Assembly: GCF_019974155.1 (NCBI RefSeq)
Contig: NZ_AP025158.1
Coordinates: forward strand, 434,001 to 498,000
DNA: 64,000 nt
Origin: Thermus thermophilus
GTDB lineage: Bacteria > Deinococcota > Deinococci > Deinococcales > Thermaceae
Reading direction: 5' to 3'
Under the pieces are notes generated by a model. It did not search any database. It was given only the letters and a program-made list of their open reading frames with translations, and was not told the origin of the DNA. The translations under genes were made by a program, and so were the position numbers. Below, one piece after another: positions 29,268 to 36,947 of this stretch; position 1 is the stretch's first letter; every line of letters starts with the position of its first letter.

Positions 29268-31346
29268 GTGAGCGACGCCCTCCTAGCCCCCCTCAACGAG
29301 GCCCAGCGCCAGGCGGTCCTCCACTTTGAGGGGCCCGCCTTGGTGGTGGCCGGGGCGGGGAGCGGGAAGACCCGCACCGTGGTCCACCGGGTGGCCTACC
29401 TCGTCGCCCGCCGGGGGGTCTTCCCCTCGGAGATCCTGGCCGTCACCTTCACCAACAAGGCCGCGGAGGAGATGCGGGAGCGCCTCCGGGGGCTGGTCCC
29501 GGGGGCGGGGGAGGTCTGGGTCTCCACCTTCCACGCCGCCGCCTTGAGGATCCTCCGCGTCTACGGGGAGCGGGTGGGCCTCAGGCCCGGCTTCGTGGTC
29601 TACGACGAGGACGACCAGACCGCCCTCCTCAAGGAGGTCCTGAAGGAGCTCGCCCTCTCGGCCCGGCCCGGCCCCATCAAGGCCCTTTTGGACCGGGCGA
29701 AGAACCGGGGCGTGGGCCTCGAGGCCCTCCTCGGCGAGCTTCCCGAGTACTACGCGGGGCTTTCCCGGGGAAGGCTTGGGGACGTCCTGGTGCGCTACCA
29801 GGAGGCCCTTAAGGCCCAGGGGGCCTTGGACTTCGGGGACATCCTCCTTTATGCCCTGAGGCTTCTAGAGGAGGACGAGGAGGTCCTCAGGCTCGTGCGC
29901 AAGCGGGCCCGCTTCATCCACGTGGACGAGTACCAGGACACGAGCCCCGTCCAGTACCGCTTCACCCGGCTTCTCGCCGGGGAGGAGGCCAACCTCATGG
30001 CCGTGGGCGACCCCGACCAGGGGATCTACTCCTTCCGGGCGGCGGACATCAAGAACATCCTGGACTTCACCCGGGACTACCCCGAGGCCCGGGTCTACCG
30101 CCTGGAGGAGAACTACCGCTCCACCGAGGCCATCCTCCGCTTCGCCAACGCCGTGATCGTGAAGAACGCCCTCCGCCTGGAGAAGGCCCTGCGCCCGGTG
30201 AAGCGGGGCGGGGAGCCCGTGCGCCTCTACCGGGCGGAGGACGCCCGGGAGGAGGCCCGCTTCGTGGCCGAGGAGATCGCCCGCCTCGGCCCCCCCTGGG
30301 ACCGGTACGCCGTCCTCTACCGCACCAACGCCCAAAGCCGCCTTCTGGAACAGGCGTTGGCGGGGCGGGGGATCCCGGCGCGGGTGGTGGGCGGCGTGGG
30401 CTTCTTTGAAAGGGCCGAGGTCAAGGACCTCCTGGCCTACGCCCGCCTCGCCCTCAACCCCCTGGACGCCGTGAGCCTGAAGCGGGTCCTGAACACCCCG
30501 CCTCGGGGCATCGGCCCGGCCACCTGGGCCAGGGTGCAGCTCCTCGCCCAGGAGAAGGGGCTTCCTCCCTGGGAGGCCCTGAAGGAGGCGGCCAGGACCT
30601 TCCCCCGCGCCGAGCCCCTGAGGCACTTCGTGGCCCTGGTGGAGGAGCTTCAGGACCTGGTCTTCGGCCCCGCCGAGGCCTTCTTCCGCCACCTCCTCGA
30701 GGCCACCGACTACCCCGCCTACCTCCGGGAGGCCTACCCCGAGGACGCCGAGGACCGCCTGGAGAACGTGGAGGAGCTCCTCAGGGCGGCCAAGGAGGCG
30801 GAGGACCTGCAGGACTTCCTGGACCGGGTGGCCCTCACCGCCAGGGCGGAGGAGCCCACCGAGGCGGAGGGGAGGGTCGCCCTCATGACCCTGCACAACG
30901 CCAAGGGGCTGGAGTTCCCCGTGGTCTTCCTCGTGGGGGTGGAGGAGGGGCTTCTGCCCCACCGCAACTCCTTAAGCACCCTCGAGGGCCTCGAGGAGGA
31001 GCGCCGCCTCTTTTACGTGGGCATCACCCGGGCCCAGGAGAGGCTCTACCTCTCCCACGCCGAGGAGCGGGAGGTCTACGGCAGGCGGGAGCCCGCCCGG
31101 CCGAGCCGCTTCCTGGAGGAGGTGGAGGAGGGGCTTTACGAGGTGTACGACCCCTACCGGCGCCCGCCCTCCCCGCCCCCCCATCGCCCGAGGCCCGGGG
31201 CCTTCCGGGGCGGGGAGCGGGTGGTCCACCCCCGCTTCGGCCCCGGCACCGTGGTGGCGGCCCAGGGGGACGAGGTCACGGTCCACTTTGAGGGGTTTGG
31301 GCTCAAGCGCCTTTCCCTCAAGTACGCGGAGCTTAAGCCGGCATGA
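29268..31346 (+). CDS. uvrD: DNA helicase UvrD/PcrA
   Basis: 692 aa SF1A helicase. Motif I VVAGAGSGKTRTV, motif II VDEYQDTS, motif III GDPDQGIYSFRAAD, motif IV LEENYRS, motif V MTLHNAKGLEFPVV, motif VI RRLFYVGITRAQERLYLS. C-terminal Tudor-like segment GERVVHPRFGPGTVVA as in UvrD. Unwinds DNA 3' to 5' in excision and mismatch repair. Start GTG 29268. Confidence 0.97.
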   Translation: MSDALLAPLNEAQRQAVLHFEGPALVVAGAGSGKTRTVVHRVAYLVARRGVFPSEILAVTFTNKAAEEMRERLRGLVPGAGEVWVSTFHAAALRILRVYGERVGLRPGFVVYDEDDQTALLKEVLKELALSARPGPIKALLDRAKNRGVGLEALLGELPEYYAGLSRGRLGDVLVRYQEALKAQGALDFGDILLYALRLLEEDEEVLRLVRKRARFIHVDEYQDTSPVQYRFTRLLAGEEANLMAVGDPDQGIYSFRAADIKNILDFTRDYPEARVYRLEENYRSTEAILRFANAVIVKNALRLEKALRPVKRGGEPVRLYRAEDAREEARFVAEEIARLGPPWDRYAVLYRTNAQSRLLEQALAGRGIPARVVGGVGFFERAEVKDLLAYARLALNPLDAVSLKRVLNTPPRGIGPATWARVQLLAQEKGLPPWEALKEAARTFPRAEPLRHFVALVEELQDLVFGPAEAFFRHLLEATDYPAYLREAYPEDAEDRLENVEELLRAAKEAEDLQDFLDRVALTARAEEPTEAEGRVALMTLHNAKGLEFPVVFLVGVEEGLLPHRNSLSTLEGLEEERRLFYVGITRAQERLYLSHAEEREVYGRREPARPSRFLEEVEEGLYEVYDPYRRPPSPPPHRPRPGAFRGGERVVHPRFGPGTVVAAQGDEVTVHFEGFGLKRLSLKYAELKPA

Positions 31347-32065
31347 GGGCGCTTGCCTCCACCCCCCGCCCCCTCCTCTACCTCCACCGTGGCGGGGGCG
31401 GCTTCTTTGACCTCCTCCTCGCCCAGGTGACCGCGGCCCGCCTGCCCCTCTTCCTCCACCCCGTGGCCATGGAGGAGGGGTGGGAGGCCTTCCTCCCCTG
31501 CCTCAGAGGGCTCGGCTTCGCTGGGGCGGTCCTGGAGGAGGCCGTTTCCGTGCCCGAGGGGGTCCGCCTCGAGGCCGAGGCCGAAAAGGCCAGGCGGGTG
31601 GACCTCCTCGTCCCCACGGGCGGGGGGCTTCTCGGCCAGTACACGGAAGGCGTGGCCCTGGAGCGGCTCCTCGCCCAGCGCTTCCCCGGGGCCCGGGCCT
31701 TGTGGCTTGGGCCCCTCCGCTTTGAGCTCGCCCCCTTCCTCCGGGGCCTCGGCGAGGTCCACGTGGCCGCCCCAAGCTACGCCGAGGGGGACGCCTTCCT
31801 CGCCCGCCTCCCCGCCCCCCTCCGGGGCCGGGTGGCCCTCCGCCCCGAGGAGGTGCGGGCCTTGGTCCTCCGGGTGGACCTCCTCCTCCTGAACACCCCT
31901 CGCCCGCCTTTGGACCTGGCCCAGCCCTACCACGCCGCCTTGGCCTTCGCCCCCGGGGCCCAGGCCGTGGCCGAGCGGGTCCAGCTCTTCCTCGGGCCGG
32001 AGGACCTTTGGAGCGGGCGGGTCTGGGCCGTCCTCGAGGGCCTGGGGCACACCCCCTTGGGCTAA
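31343..32065 (+). CDS. Unknown protein, possibly a degenerate shikimate dehydrogenase-like fold
   Basis: 240 aa. It begins at an ATGA overlap with uvrD. The order of segments recalls AroE: a start LYLHRGGGGFFDLLLAQ, LRGLGFAGAVLEEAVSVP (GfrGfNVTiP position), then KARRVDLLVPTGGGLLGQYT (position of GAVNTi...GxNTD). A Rossmann-like half ends in LLLLNTPRPPLD where AroE has INATPxGM. Catalytic Lys and the NADP loop are not evident. I cannot assign a function. It converges on thiN with a 4-bp overlap of stops. Confidence 0.55.
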   Translation: MRALASTPRPLLYLHRGGGGFFDLLLAQVTAARLPLFLHPVAMEEGWEAFLPCLRGLGFAGAVLEEAVSVPEGVRLEAEAEKARRVDLLVPTGGGLLGQYTEGVALERLLAQRFPGARALWLGPLRFELAPFLRGLGEVHVAAPSYAEGDAFLARLPAPLRGRVALRPEEVRALVLRVDLLLLNTPRPPLDLAQPYHAALAFAPGAQAVAERVQLFLGPEDLWSGRVWAVLEGLGHTPLG

Positions 32066-32673
32066 AACAGGTAGAGGAGGGCCCGGCCCGCCTCCACCCG
32101 CACCCGGATGGGCCCCAGGGCCTGGTTTTCCAGGGTGAGGGTGGTGGCCTTGAGGGGGGTGGGGGGAAGGTCCCACCGCGCCCCCTCCACCCCCAGGGCG
32201 GCCTCGGGGAAGGGGAGGAGGCTGAAGGGGGTTCCGGGCTCCAGGGAAAAGGCGTGGAGGCCCGGAAGGAGGGGGAAGGCCCGGGCGAGCCCGTCCGTGA
32301 GCTCCACCCGCACCCCCCTTTCCAGGAGGAGGAAGGCGAGCTCCAGGTGGGCCAGGGTGTGGTCCAGCCGCCCGCCCAAAGCCCCCAGGAGGAGGGCCTC
32401 CTCCGCCCCAAGCTCCAGGGCCTTCCGGAGGAGGGCCTCCCCGTCCGTGAGGTCCTTCTCCCGGGGCAGGACCTCCTTGGGCGCGGAAAGGGCTTCCTGG
32501 AGCCAGGGGGGGCTTGAGTCAAAGTCCCCAAGCCATAGCTCCGGGGAAAGCCCCAAGGCGAGGGCGTGCCGCCCGCCGGAGTCCGCCGCCAGGAGGCGGT
32601 AGCCCTTAAGCCTTTCCTTAAGGGCCTCCGTGGCCAGGAGGGGGCCGCCCAAGAGGAGGGCGAAGCGCCTCAT
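32062..32673 (-). CDS. thiN: Thiamine pyrophosphokinase
   Basis: 203 aa. N-terminal catalytic domain with AADSGGRHALALGL, LGDFDSSP, EKDLTDGEALL and GGRLDHTLAHL, then the beta-sandwich thiamine-binding domain. Converts thiamine and ATP to thiamine diphosphate and AMP. The ATG overlaps the stop of the ABC ATPase gene (ATGA), which suggests that transporter imports thiamine or a precursor. Confidence 0.92.
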   Translation of the reverse strand: MRRFALLLGGPLLATEALKERLKGYRLLAADSGGRHALALGLSPELWLGDFDSSPPWLQEALSAPKEVLPREKDLTDGEALLRKALELGAEEALLLGALGGRLDHTLAHLELAFLLLERGVRVELTDGLARAFPLLPGLHAFSLEPGTPFSLLPFPEAALGVEGARWDLPPTPLKATTLTLENQALGPIRVRVEAGRALLYLF

Positions 32674-33620
32674 CCCTCCAAGGGTACCGCCTGGGCGGGG
32701 TCCAGGCGGAGGGCTATGGGGGCGCCCTCTTCCGGGCCCTCGGGGGCCTCGAGGTAGAGCCTAACCCCCCCCACCCGCACCCAAAGCCCCACCCGGGGCC
32801 CGAAGAAGAGCCGCTCCTCCACCACCCCCTCCAGGCCTCCTCCAAGGGCGAGGGCCTTTGGGGGGAGGAGGTGGGCCTTTGGGGGAAGGCCTAGGGCCTG
32901 GCTTTCCCCGGGGGAGAGGAGGTTCTTGTGCCCCAGGAAGCGGGCGGCCCATAGGTCCTTGGGGCGGGCGTAGACCTCCTCGGGCCGGCCCACCTGGACG
33001 AGCCGCCCCTCGCGCAGAAGGGCCACCCGGTGGGCGAGGAGGAAGGCCTCCCCCTGGTCGTGGGTCACGAGGAGGGCGGTGACCCCCTCTTCCTTTAGCG
33101 TCCGGCGCAGGAAGAAGAGGAGCTCTTCCCGAAGCCTCAGGTCCAGGGCCCCTAAGGGCTCGTCCAGGAGGAGGAGCCTGGGCCTAGGGGCCAAGGCCCG
33201 GGCCAGGGCCACCCGTTGCTGCTCCCCGCCCGAAAGCTCGTGGGGGCGCTTCCGGGCGTGGGGGGTGAGCTCCATGCGCTTAAGGAGCTCCCGCACCCGG
33301 GCCTCCCTCGCCTCCCTTGGCCAGCGGGCCTCCAAAAGGCCAAAGGCCACGTTTTCCGCCACGGTGAGGTGGGGGAAGAGGGCGTAGTCCTGGAAGAGAA
33401 AGCCCACCTTCCGCCTTTCCGGGGGAAGGGGGGTGAGGTCCTCCCCGAGGAAGCGCACGAAGCCCCCATCGGGCCTAAGGAGCCCGGCGATGAGCCTGAG
33501 CAGGGTGCTCTTCCCGCTTCCCGAAGGCCCGAGGAGGGCCAGGGTCTCCCCCTCGGCCACGGAAAGCTCCACGGAGAGGCGGAACCCGGGGAAGGCCTTT
33601 TCCAAGTAGAGCTCCAGCAC
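32670..33620 (-). CDS. ABC importer ATP-binding protein with TOBE-like tail (thiamine uptake candidate)
   Basis: 316 aa from GTG 33620. Walker [11 protein letters not shown]-loop FLFQDYALFPHLTVAEN, signature LSGGEQQRVALARAL, Walker B LLLLDEPLGALD, then VTHDQGEAFLLAHRVA; the last 90 residues form a TOBE-type regulatory domain as in FbpC/ThiQ/PotA. No permease lies alongside. The thiN overlap makes thiamine the first guess, not proven. TTTAAT lies 6 nt before the GTG, so the upstream open frame is not the start. Confidence 0.82.
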   Translation of the reverse strand: MLELYLEKAFPGFRLSVELSVAEGETLALLGPSGSGKSTLLRLIAGLLRPDGGFVRFLGEDLTPLPPERRKVGFLFQDYALFPHLTVAENVAFGLLEARWPREAREARVRELLKRMELTPHARKRPHELSGGEQQRVALARALAPRPRLLLLDEPLGALDLRLREELLFFLRRTLKEEGVTALLVTHDQGEAFLLAHRVALLREGRLVQVGRPEEVYARPKDLWAARFLGHKNLLSPGESQALGLPPKAHLLPPKALALGGGLEGVVEERLFFGPRVGLWVRVGGVRLYLEAPEGPEEGAPIALRLDPAQAVPLEG

Positions 33621-33626
33621 CCTCCC

Positions 33627-33632
33627 ATTAAA
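33627..33632 (-). promoter_or_regulatory. -10 box of the ABC ATPase-thiN operon, leaderless
   Basis: TTTAAT on the minus strand, 6 nt before GTG 33620. GGGAGG lies directly between box and start, too close to the start to be a normal ribosome site. Confidence 0.5.
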
Positions 33633-33683
33633 CCGGAAGGGCCTGGGGTACTCCCCAGGCCTCGTTTTCGCTTTTACCAGGGC

Positions 33684-33711
33684 CCCCATGCCGGCGCAAG
33701 CCAGCATGGGG
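33684..33711. repeat. 3'-end hairpin, family copy 3
   Basis: CCCCATGCCGGC-GCAA-GCCAGCATGGGG: 12 pairs with one mismatch, GCAA loop, preceded by GGGC. Ends 6 bp past the cycA stop. Confidence 0.75.
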
Positions 33712-33717
33712 TGGTAT

Positions 33718-34164
33718 TTACTTCAGGCCGAGCTTCTTCCGCTCCTCCAGCACCTGCTGGGGGGTGAGCTTCTGGGCCCGGAGCTTCTTCACCTCCTCGG
33801 CGGTGAAGGGCTTGAAGCCTTTCACCTTCTTGTCGTCGCCCCAGGCGGTGGCGATGTGGTTGAGGACGGCGGCGATCTCCTCGTCCTTGAGGCCGTTGAA
33901 GGCGGACATGTTCCCGTTGTACTTCACGCCCTTCACCTCAATCTGGCCCTGGAGGCCCCAGAGGAGCACCTTGATGAGGTACTCCCGTCCCCCCTGTTTG
34001 GAGAGGATCTCCGCCACGTGGCCCGCCAGGGGCGGGAAGGCCCCGGGGATGCCCTGGCCGTTTGCCTGGTGGCACCCCGCGCACTGGGCGTAGAGCTTGG
34101 CGCCGTCCGCCTGGGCCAGGGCCAGGCCGCCGAGCAGGAAGAGAGCCATCAGGGTTCGCTTCAT
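33718..34164 (-). CDS. cycA: Cytochrome c-552 precursor
   Basis: 148 aa: 17-residue signal peptide ([17 protein letters not shown]) and a mature protein starting [21 protein letters not shown]. Heme motif CAGCH; distal Met in [19 protein letters not shown]. The long charged C-terminal helix ([20 protein letters not shown]) is the Thermus c-552 hallmark. It carries electrons to ba3 oxidase. It faces the sox cluster across a 158-bp divergent gap and may accept Sox electrons. Confidence 0.96.
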   Translation of the reverse strand: MKRTLMALFLLGGLALAQADGAKLYAQCAGCHQANGQGIPGAFPPLAGHVAEILSKQGGREYLIKVLLWGLQGQIEVKGVKYNGNMSAFNGLKDEEIAAVLNHIATAWGDDKKVKGFKPFTAEEVKKLRAQKLTPQQVLEERKKLGLK

Positions 34165-34222
34165 CTTTACCCTCCGGGGTATAGGGTAGAGGCCCGCCCT
34201 GGGCGGCGTCAAGGGGAGTGGG

Positions 34223-34237
34223 GTTAAGCGGGCCTTA
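34223..34237. promoter_or_regulatory. Candidate operator between cycA and the sox operon
   Basis: Inverted repeat TTAAG-CGGGC-CTTAA in the cycA/soxW intergenic region. Three GTAC-containing copies follow (near 34284, 34302 and 34315). No regulator gene is adjacent, so this is only a candidate. Confidence 0.3.
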
Positions 34238-34322
34238 AGGTAGGCGGCCGGGGCCCTTGAACCCCCGTGGGGGATGTGGTAAGGTACAAATGTCCTTGTG
34301 GGGTACCCTGGCGGTGTACCGT

Positions 34323-34751
34323 ATGCGGAAGATGTACACACTTCTCCTCCCGGCCCTCCTGCTTTGGGCCTGGGCCCTCCCCGACTTCGGCCGCTGGTAT
34401 CCCTACCCGGAGGCCCTCGCCCTCGCCCAGGCCCACGGGCGGATGGTGATGGTCTACTTCCACAGCGAGCACTGCCCCTACTGCCAGCAGATGAACACCT
34501 TCGTCCTCTCCGACCCTGGGGTGAGCCGCCTCCTGGAGGCCCGCTTTGTGGTGGCCTCGGTGAGCGTGGACACCCCCGAGGGCCAGGAGCTCGCCCGGCG
34601 CTTCCGGGTGCCGGGCACCCCGACCTTCGTCTTCCTCGTCCCCAAGGCGGGGGCGTGGGAAGAGGTGGGCCGGCTCTTTGGCAGCCGGCCCCGGGCGGAG
34701 TTCCTCAAGGAGCTTCGCCAGATGTGTGCCAAGGGAGGTGCGTGTGAATAG
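34323..34751 (+). CDS. Periplasmic thioredoxin of the sox cluster (SoxW-like)
   Basis: 142 aa. Signal peptide ([20 protein letters not shown]), then a thioredoxin fold with active site [11 protein letters not shown] and the cis-Pro loop VPGTPTFVF. In other Sox clusters SoxW reduces SoxY or its partners. ATG 34323 or 34332 both fit; the frame is open upstream but not coding-like. It overlaps the start of soxY by 8 bp. Confidence 0.82.
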   Translation: MRKMYTLLLPALLLWAWALPDFGRWYPYPEALALAQAHGRMVMVYFHSEHCPYCQQMNTFVLSDPGVSRLLEARFVVASVSVDTPEGQELARRFRVPGTPTFVFLVPKAGAWEEVGRLFGSRPRAEFLKELRQMCAKGGACE

Positions 34752-35196
34752 GCGAGCGTTTCTGAAGGCGACCGGCGCGGCCCTTGGGGCCGTGGCCCTC
34801 TCGGGGCTTCCCGCAAGGGCCCAGGGCCTCGAGGGCGAGGACCTGGAGAACCTGGAGAAGGCGCTCAAGCAGGTCTTCGGCAAAGGCTTTAAGGACCTTA
34901 CCCCCTCGGACGCGGTGAAGCTCAACATGCCGGCCATTGCCGAAAGCGGGGCCAACGTGCCTGCCGAGGTGGAGGTGGCCCTGCCCAAGGGGCAGGTGAA
35001 GGCCATCCACCTCTTCGCCGACAAGAACCCCACCCCGCACATCTTCGCCTTCATGCCCATGGAGGCGGAGCCCTACTACGCCACCCGGGTCCGCTTGGCG
35101 GAGACCACGGCCGTCCGGGCGGTGGTGGAGACCCAGGACGGGAAGCTCCTTCTGGCTTCGGCGAGCACCCGCGTCACCGTGGGGGGCTGCGGTTAA
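34744..35196 (+). CDS. soxY: Sulfur-carrier protein SoxY
   Basis: 150 aa. Twin-arginine signal ([20 protein letters not shown]), then the SoxY fold ending in TVGGCG. The Cys two residues from the end is the swinging arm that carries sulfur substrates. GTG 34744 chosen: GGGAGG is 5 nt upstream. Partner SoxZ follows by 12 bp. Confidence 0.92.
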   Translation: MNRRAFLKATGAALGAVALSGLPARAQGLEGEDLENLEKALKQVFGKGFKDLTPSDAVKLNMPAIAESGANVPAEVEVALPKGQVKAIHLFADKNPTPHIFAFMPMEAEPYYATRVRLAETTAVRAVVETQDGKLLLASASTRVTVGGCG

Positions 35197-35208
35197 GGGA
35201 GGTGCGGC

Positions 35209-35535
35209 ATGCCTTTTAGGACCATCGCGCGCCTAAACCCCGCCAAGCCCAAGGCGGGCGAGGAGTTCCGGCTTCAGGTGGTGGCCCAGCATCCCAACGA
35301 GCCCGGCACCCGCCGGGACGCCGAGGGGAAGCTGATCCCCGCCAAGTACATCAACCTGGTGGAGGTCTACTTTGAGGGGAAAAAGGTGGCGGAGGCCCGG
35401 CCCGGGCCTTCCACCAGCGCCAACCCCCTCTACGCCTTTAAGTTCAAGGCGGAGAAGGCGGGGACCTTCACCCTCAAGCTCAAGGACACGGACGGGGACA
35501 CGGGCGAGGCTTCGGTCAAGCTGGAGCTGGCCTAA
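35209..35535 (+). CDS. soxZ: SoxZ
   Basis: 108 aa immunoglobulin-like beta-sandwich. IARLNPAKPKAGEEFRLQVV, the loop RRDAEGKLIPAKYINLVEVY, and LKDTDGDTGEASVKLEL. No own signal peptide, so it is exported bound to SoxY through the Tat system. Forms the SoxYZ carrier. Confidence 0.95.
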   Translation: MPFRTIARLNPAKPKAGEEFRLQVVAQHPNEPGTRRDAEGKLIPAKYINLVEVYFEGKKVAEARPGPSTSANPLYAFKFKAEKAGTFTLKLKDTDGDTGEASVKLELA

Positions 35536-35585
35536 AGGGGGTGCCCGGGGACCCCCGGGCACCTTATGGAAGGGAGGTTTTGGTT

Positions 35586-36365
35586 ATGCGCCAGGGCCTG
35601 GGTTTATTGCTCGCCGCCCTCCTTCTAGGGGTGGCCTTGGCCCAGGGCGACGTGGACCCTAGGGAGGAGGCCAAGCGGCAGAAGCAACTCCTCTTGGAGA
35701 CTGCGGGCATCCTCCCCACGGAGCTCATCGTGGCCCAAGGGGAGGAGCTCTTTAACCGCAAGGGCCCGAGCGGCAAGACCATGGCCGAGTGCGACTTCGG
35801 CCTGGGAAAGGGGGTCCTGGAGGGGGCGGCGGCCAGGCTTCCCCGCTACTTCCTGGACACGAACCGGGTTGAGGACCTGGACAGCCGCATCGTCACCTGC
35901 ATGACCCGGGTCCAGGGCTTCAAGCCCGAAGAGGTGAAGCGCTCCGAGGTGGTGGCCGTCGCCTTCTACATCGCCAGCAAGTCCACGGGGCACAGGATCC
36001 AAGTCCGCCTGCTTTTCCCCGAAGAGCGGGAGCTTTACGCCCTCGGGGAAAAGCTCTTTTATGCCCGGAGCGGGGCCCGGGACGTGGGGTGCGCCACCTG
36101 CCACGTGACCTACGTGGGCCGGCGCGCCGGGGTCCTGCCCTACGCCGACGTCCTGGGCAAGGACAAGTCCTGGACCCACTGGCCCGCCTACCGCTACTCC
36201 AACGACCAGGCCTGGACCATGCAGGACCGGATCCGGGCCTGCTACGGCAACATCGCCCACCCCCCGCCCGCCCTTTACTCCCGGCCCATCCTGGCCCTGG
36301 AGCTCTTCCTGGCCTACAACAACAACGGGGCCGTGGTGGAGGAGTGGCCCGCCTTTGTGCGGTGA
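35586..36365 (+). CDS. soxA: SoxA, first copy (cytochrome c)
   Basis: 259 aa. Sec signal (MRQGLGLLLAALLLGVALAQ). One heme site CATCH (Cys169-Cys172-His173). The other heme motif of diheme SoxA is lost: Cys69 and Cys105 remain and probably form a disulfide. Cys219 in IRACYG is the active-site Cys/heme ligand that links sulfur to SoxY. ATG 35586, 8 nt after GGGAGG. Pairs with SoxX downstream. Confidence 0.93.
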   Translation: MRQGLGLLLAALLLGVALAQGDVDPREEAKRQKQLLLETAGILPTELIVAQGEELFNRKGPSGKTMAECDFGLGKGVLEGAAARLPRYFLDTNRVEDLDSRIVTCMTRVQGFKPEEVKRSEVVAVAFYIASKSTGHRIQVRLLFPEERELYALGEKLFYARSGARDVGCATCHVTYVGRRAGVLPYADVLGKDKSWTHWPAYRYSNDQAWTMQDRIRACYGNIAHPPPALYSRPILALELFLAYNNNGAVVEEWPAFVR

Positions 36366-36374
36366 GGAGGGAGC

Positions 36375-36947
36375 ATGCGGAAGGTTCTCGTAGCCCTTTT
36401 TGCCTTGGCCCTGGCCTTCGCCCTGGCCCAGCGCTACTTCACCGAGGAGGAGCTGAAGCGGATTCAGGACGGGGGTAAGGCCTACGCCGAGGTCTTCGTC
36501 AACCAGCGCCCCGACCAGGCCCTCTGCTCCATCCACCGGAACCGCCTCCCCGCCGACCTCCTTCCCAAGTTCCTGGAAGAGCAGCGGGCCCTGATCAAGT
36601 ACCCCGCTTCCGGGAAGCTTATGGGGGACTGGAGGAAGGGCGGGGCCATCTTCAACAACCTGCAGAAGGCCAACTGCTTCTCCTGCCACTATGGCTCCCC
36701 CGAGCACCTGGGGGGCGACGTGGGCCCGAGCCTGGAGAAGTACGGCCTCAATCGGGGCCAGTCGGAGGCGGTGCAGCGGTACACCTACGAGGTGATCTAC
36801 AACGCCTGGGCCTACTTCCCCTGCACCGTCATGTACCGCTTCGGGGCCCAGGGCCTCCTCACCCCCGAGGAGATCGCCGACGTGGTGGCCTACCTCCTGG
36901 ACCCGGAAAGCGACTTCAACACCAAGCCGGCGGTGGGGTCTAGATGA
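36375..36947 (+). CDS. soxX: SoxX, first copy (cytochrome c)
   Basis: 190 aa. Signal peptide to about residue 18. Heme site CFSCH (Cys101-Cys104-His105) and axial Met in CTVMYRFG. The conserved KYPASGKLMGDW before the heme is the SoxX signature. Together with SoxA it forms the c-type complex that attaches thiosulfate to SoxY. Overlaps soxB by 4 bp. Confidence 0.93.
   Translation: MRKVLVALFALALAFALAQRYFTEEELKRIQDGGKAYAEVFVNQRPDQALCSIHRNRLPADLLPKFLEEQRALIKYPASGKLMGDWRKGGAIFNNLQKANCFSCHYGSPEHLGGDVGPSLEKYGLNRGQSEAVQRYTYEVIYNAWAYFPCTVMYRFGAQGLLTPEEIADVVAYLLDPESDFNTKPAVGSR

Noticed and set aside
33600-33707. Extended N-terminus for the ABC ATPase from position 33707
   Set aside because: That start lies in the 3'-end hairpin, the added residues do not match the family, and a -10 box sits just before GTG 33620.
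34257-34322. Longer start for the sox thioredoxin
   Set aside because: The extra residues (from the GTG-like region at 34257) lie in the divergent promoter gap and precede a normal signal peptide starting at 34323.
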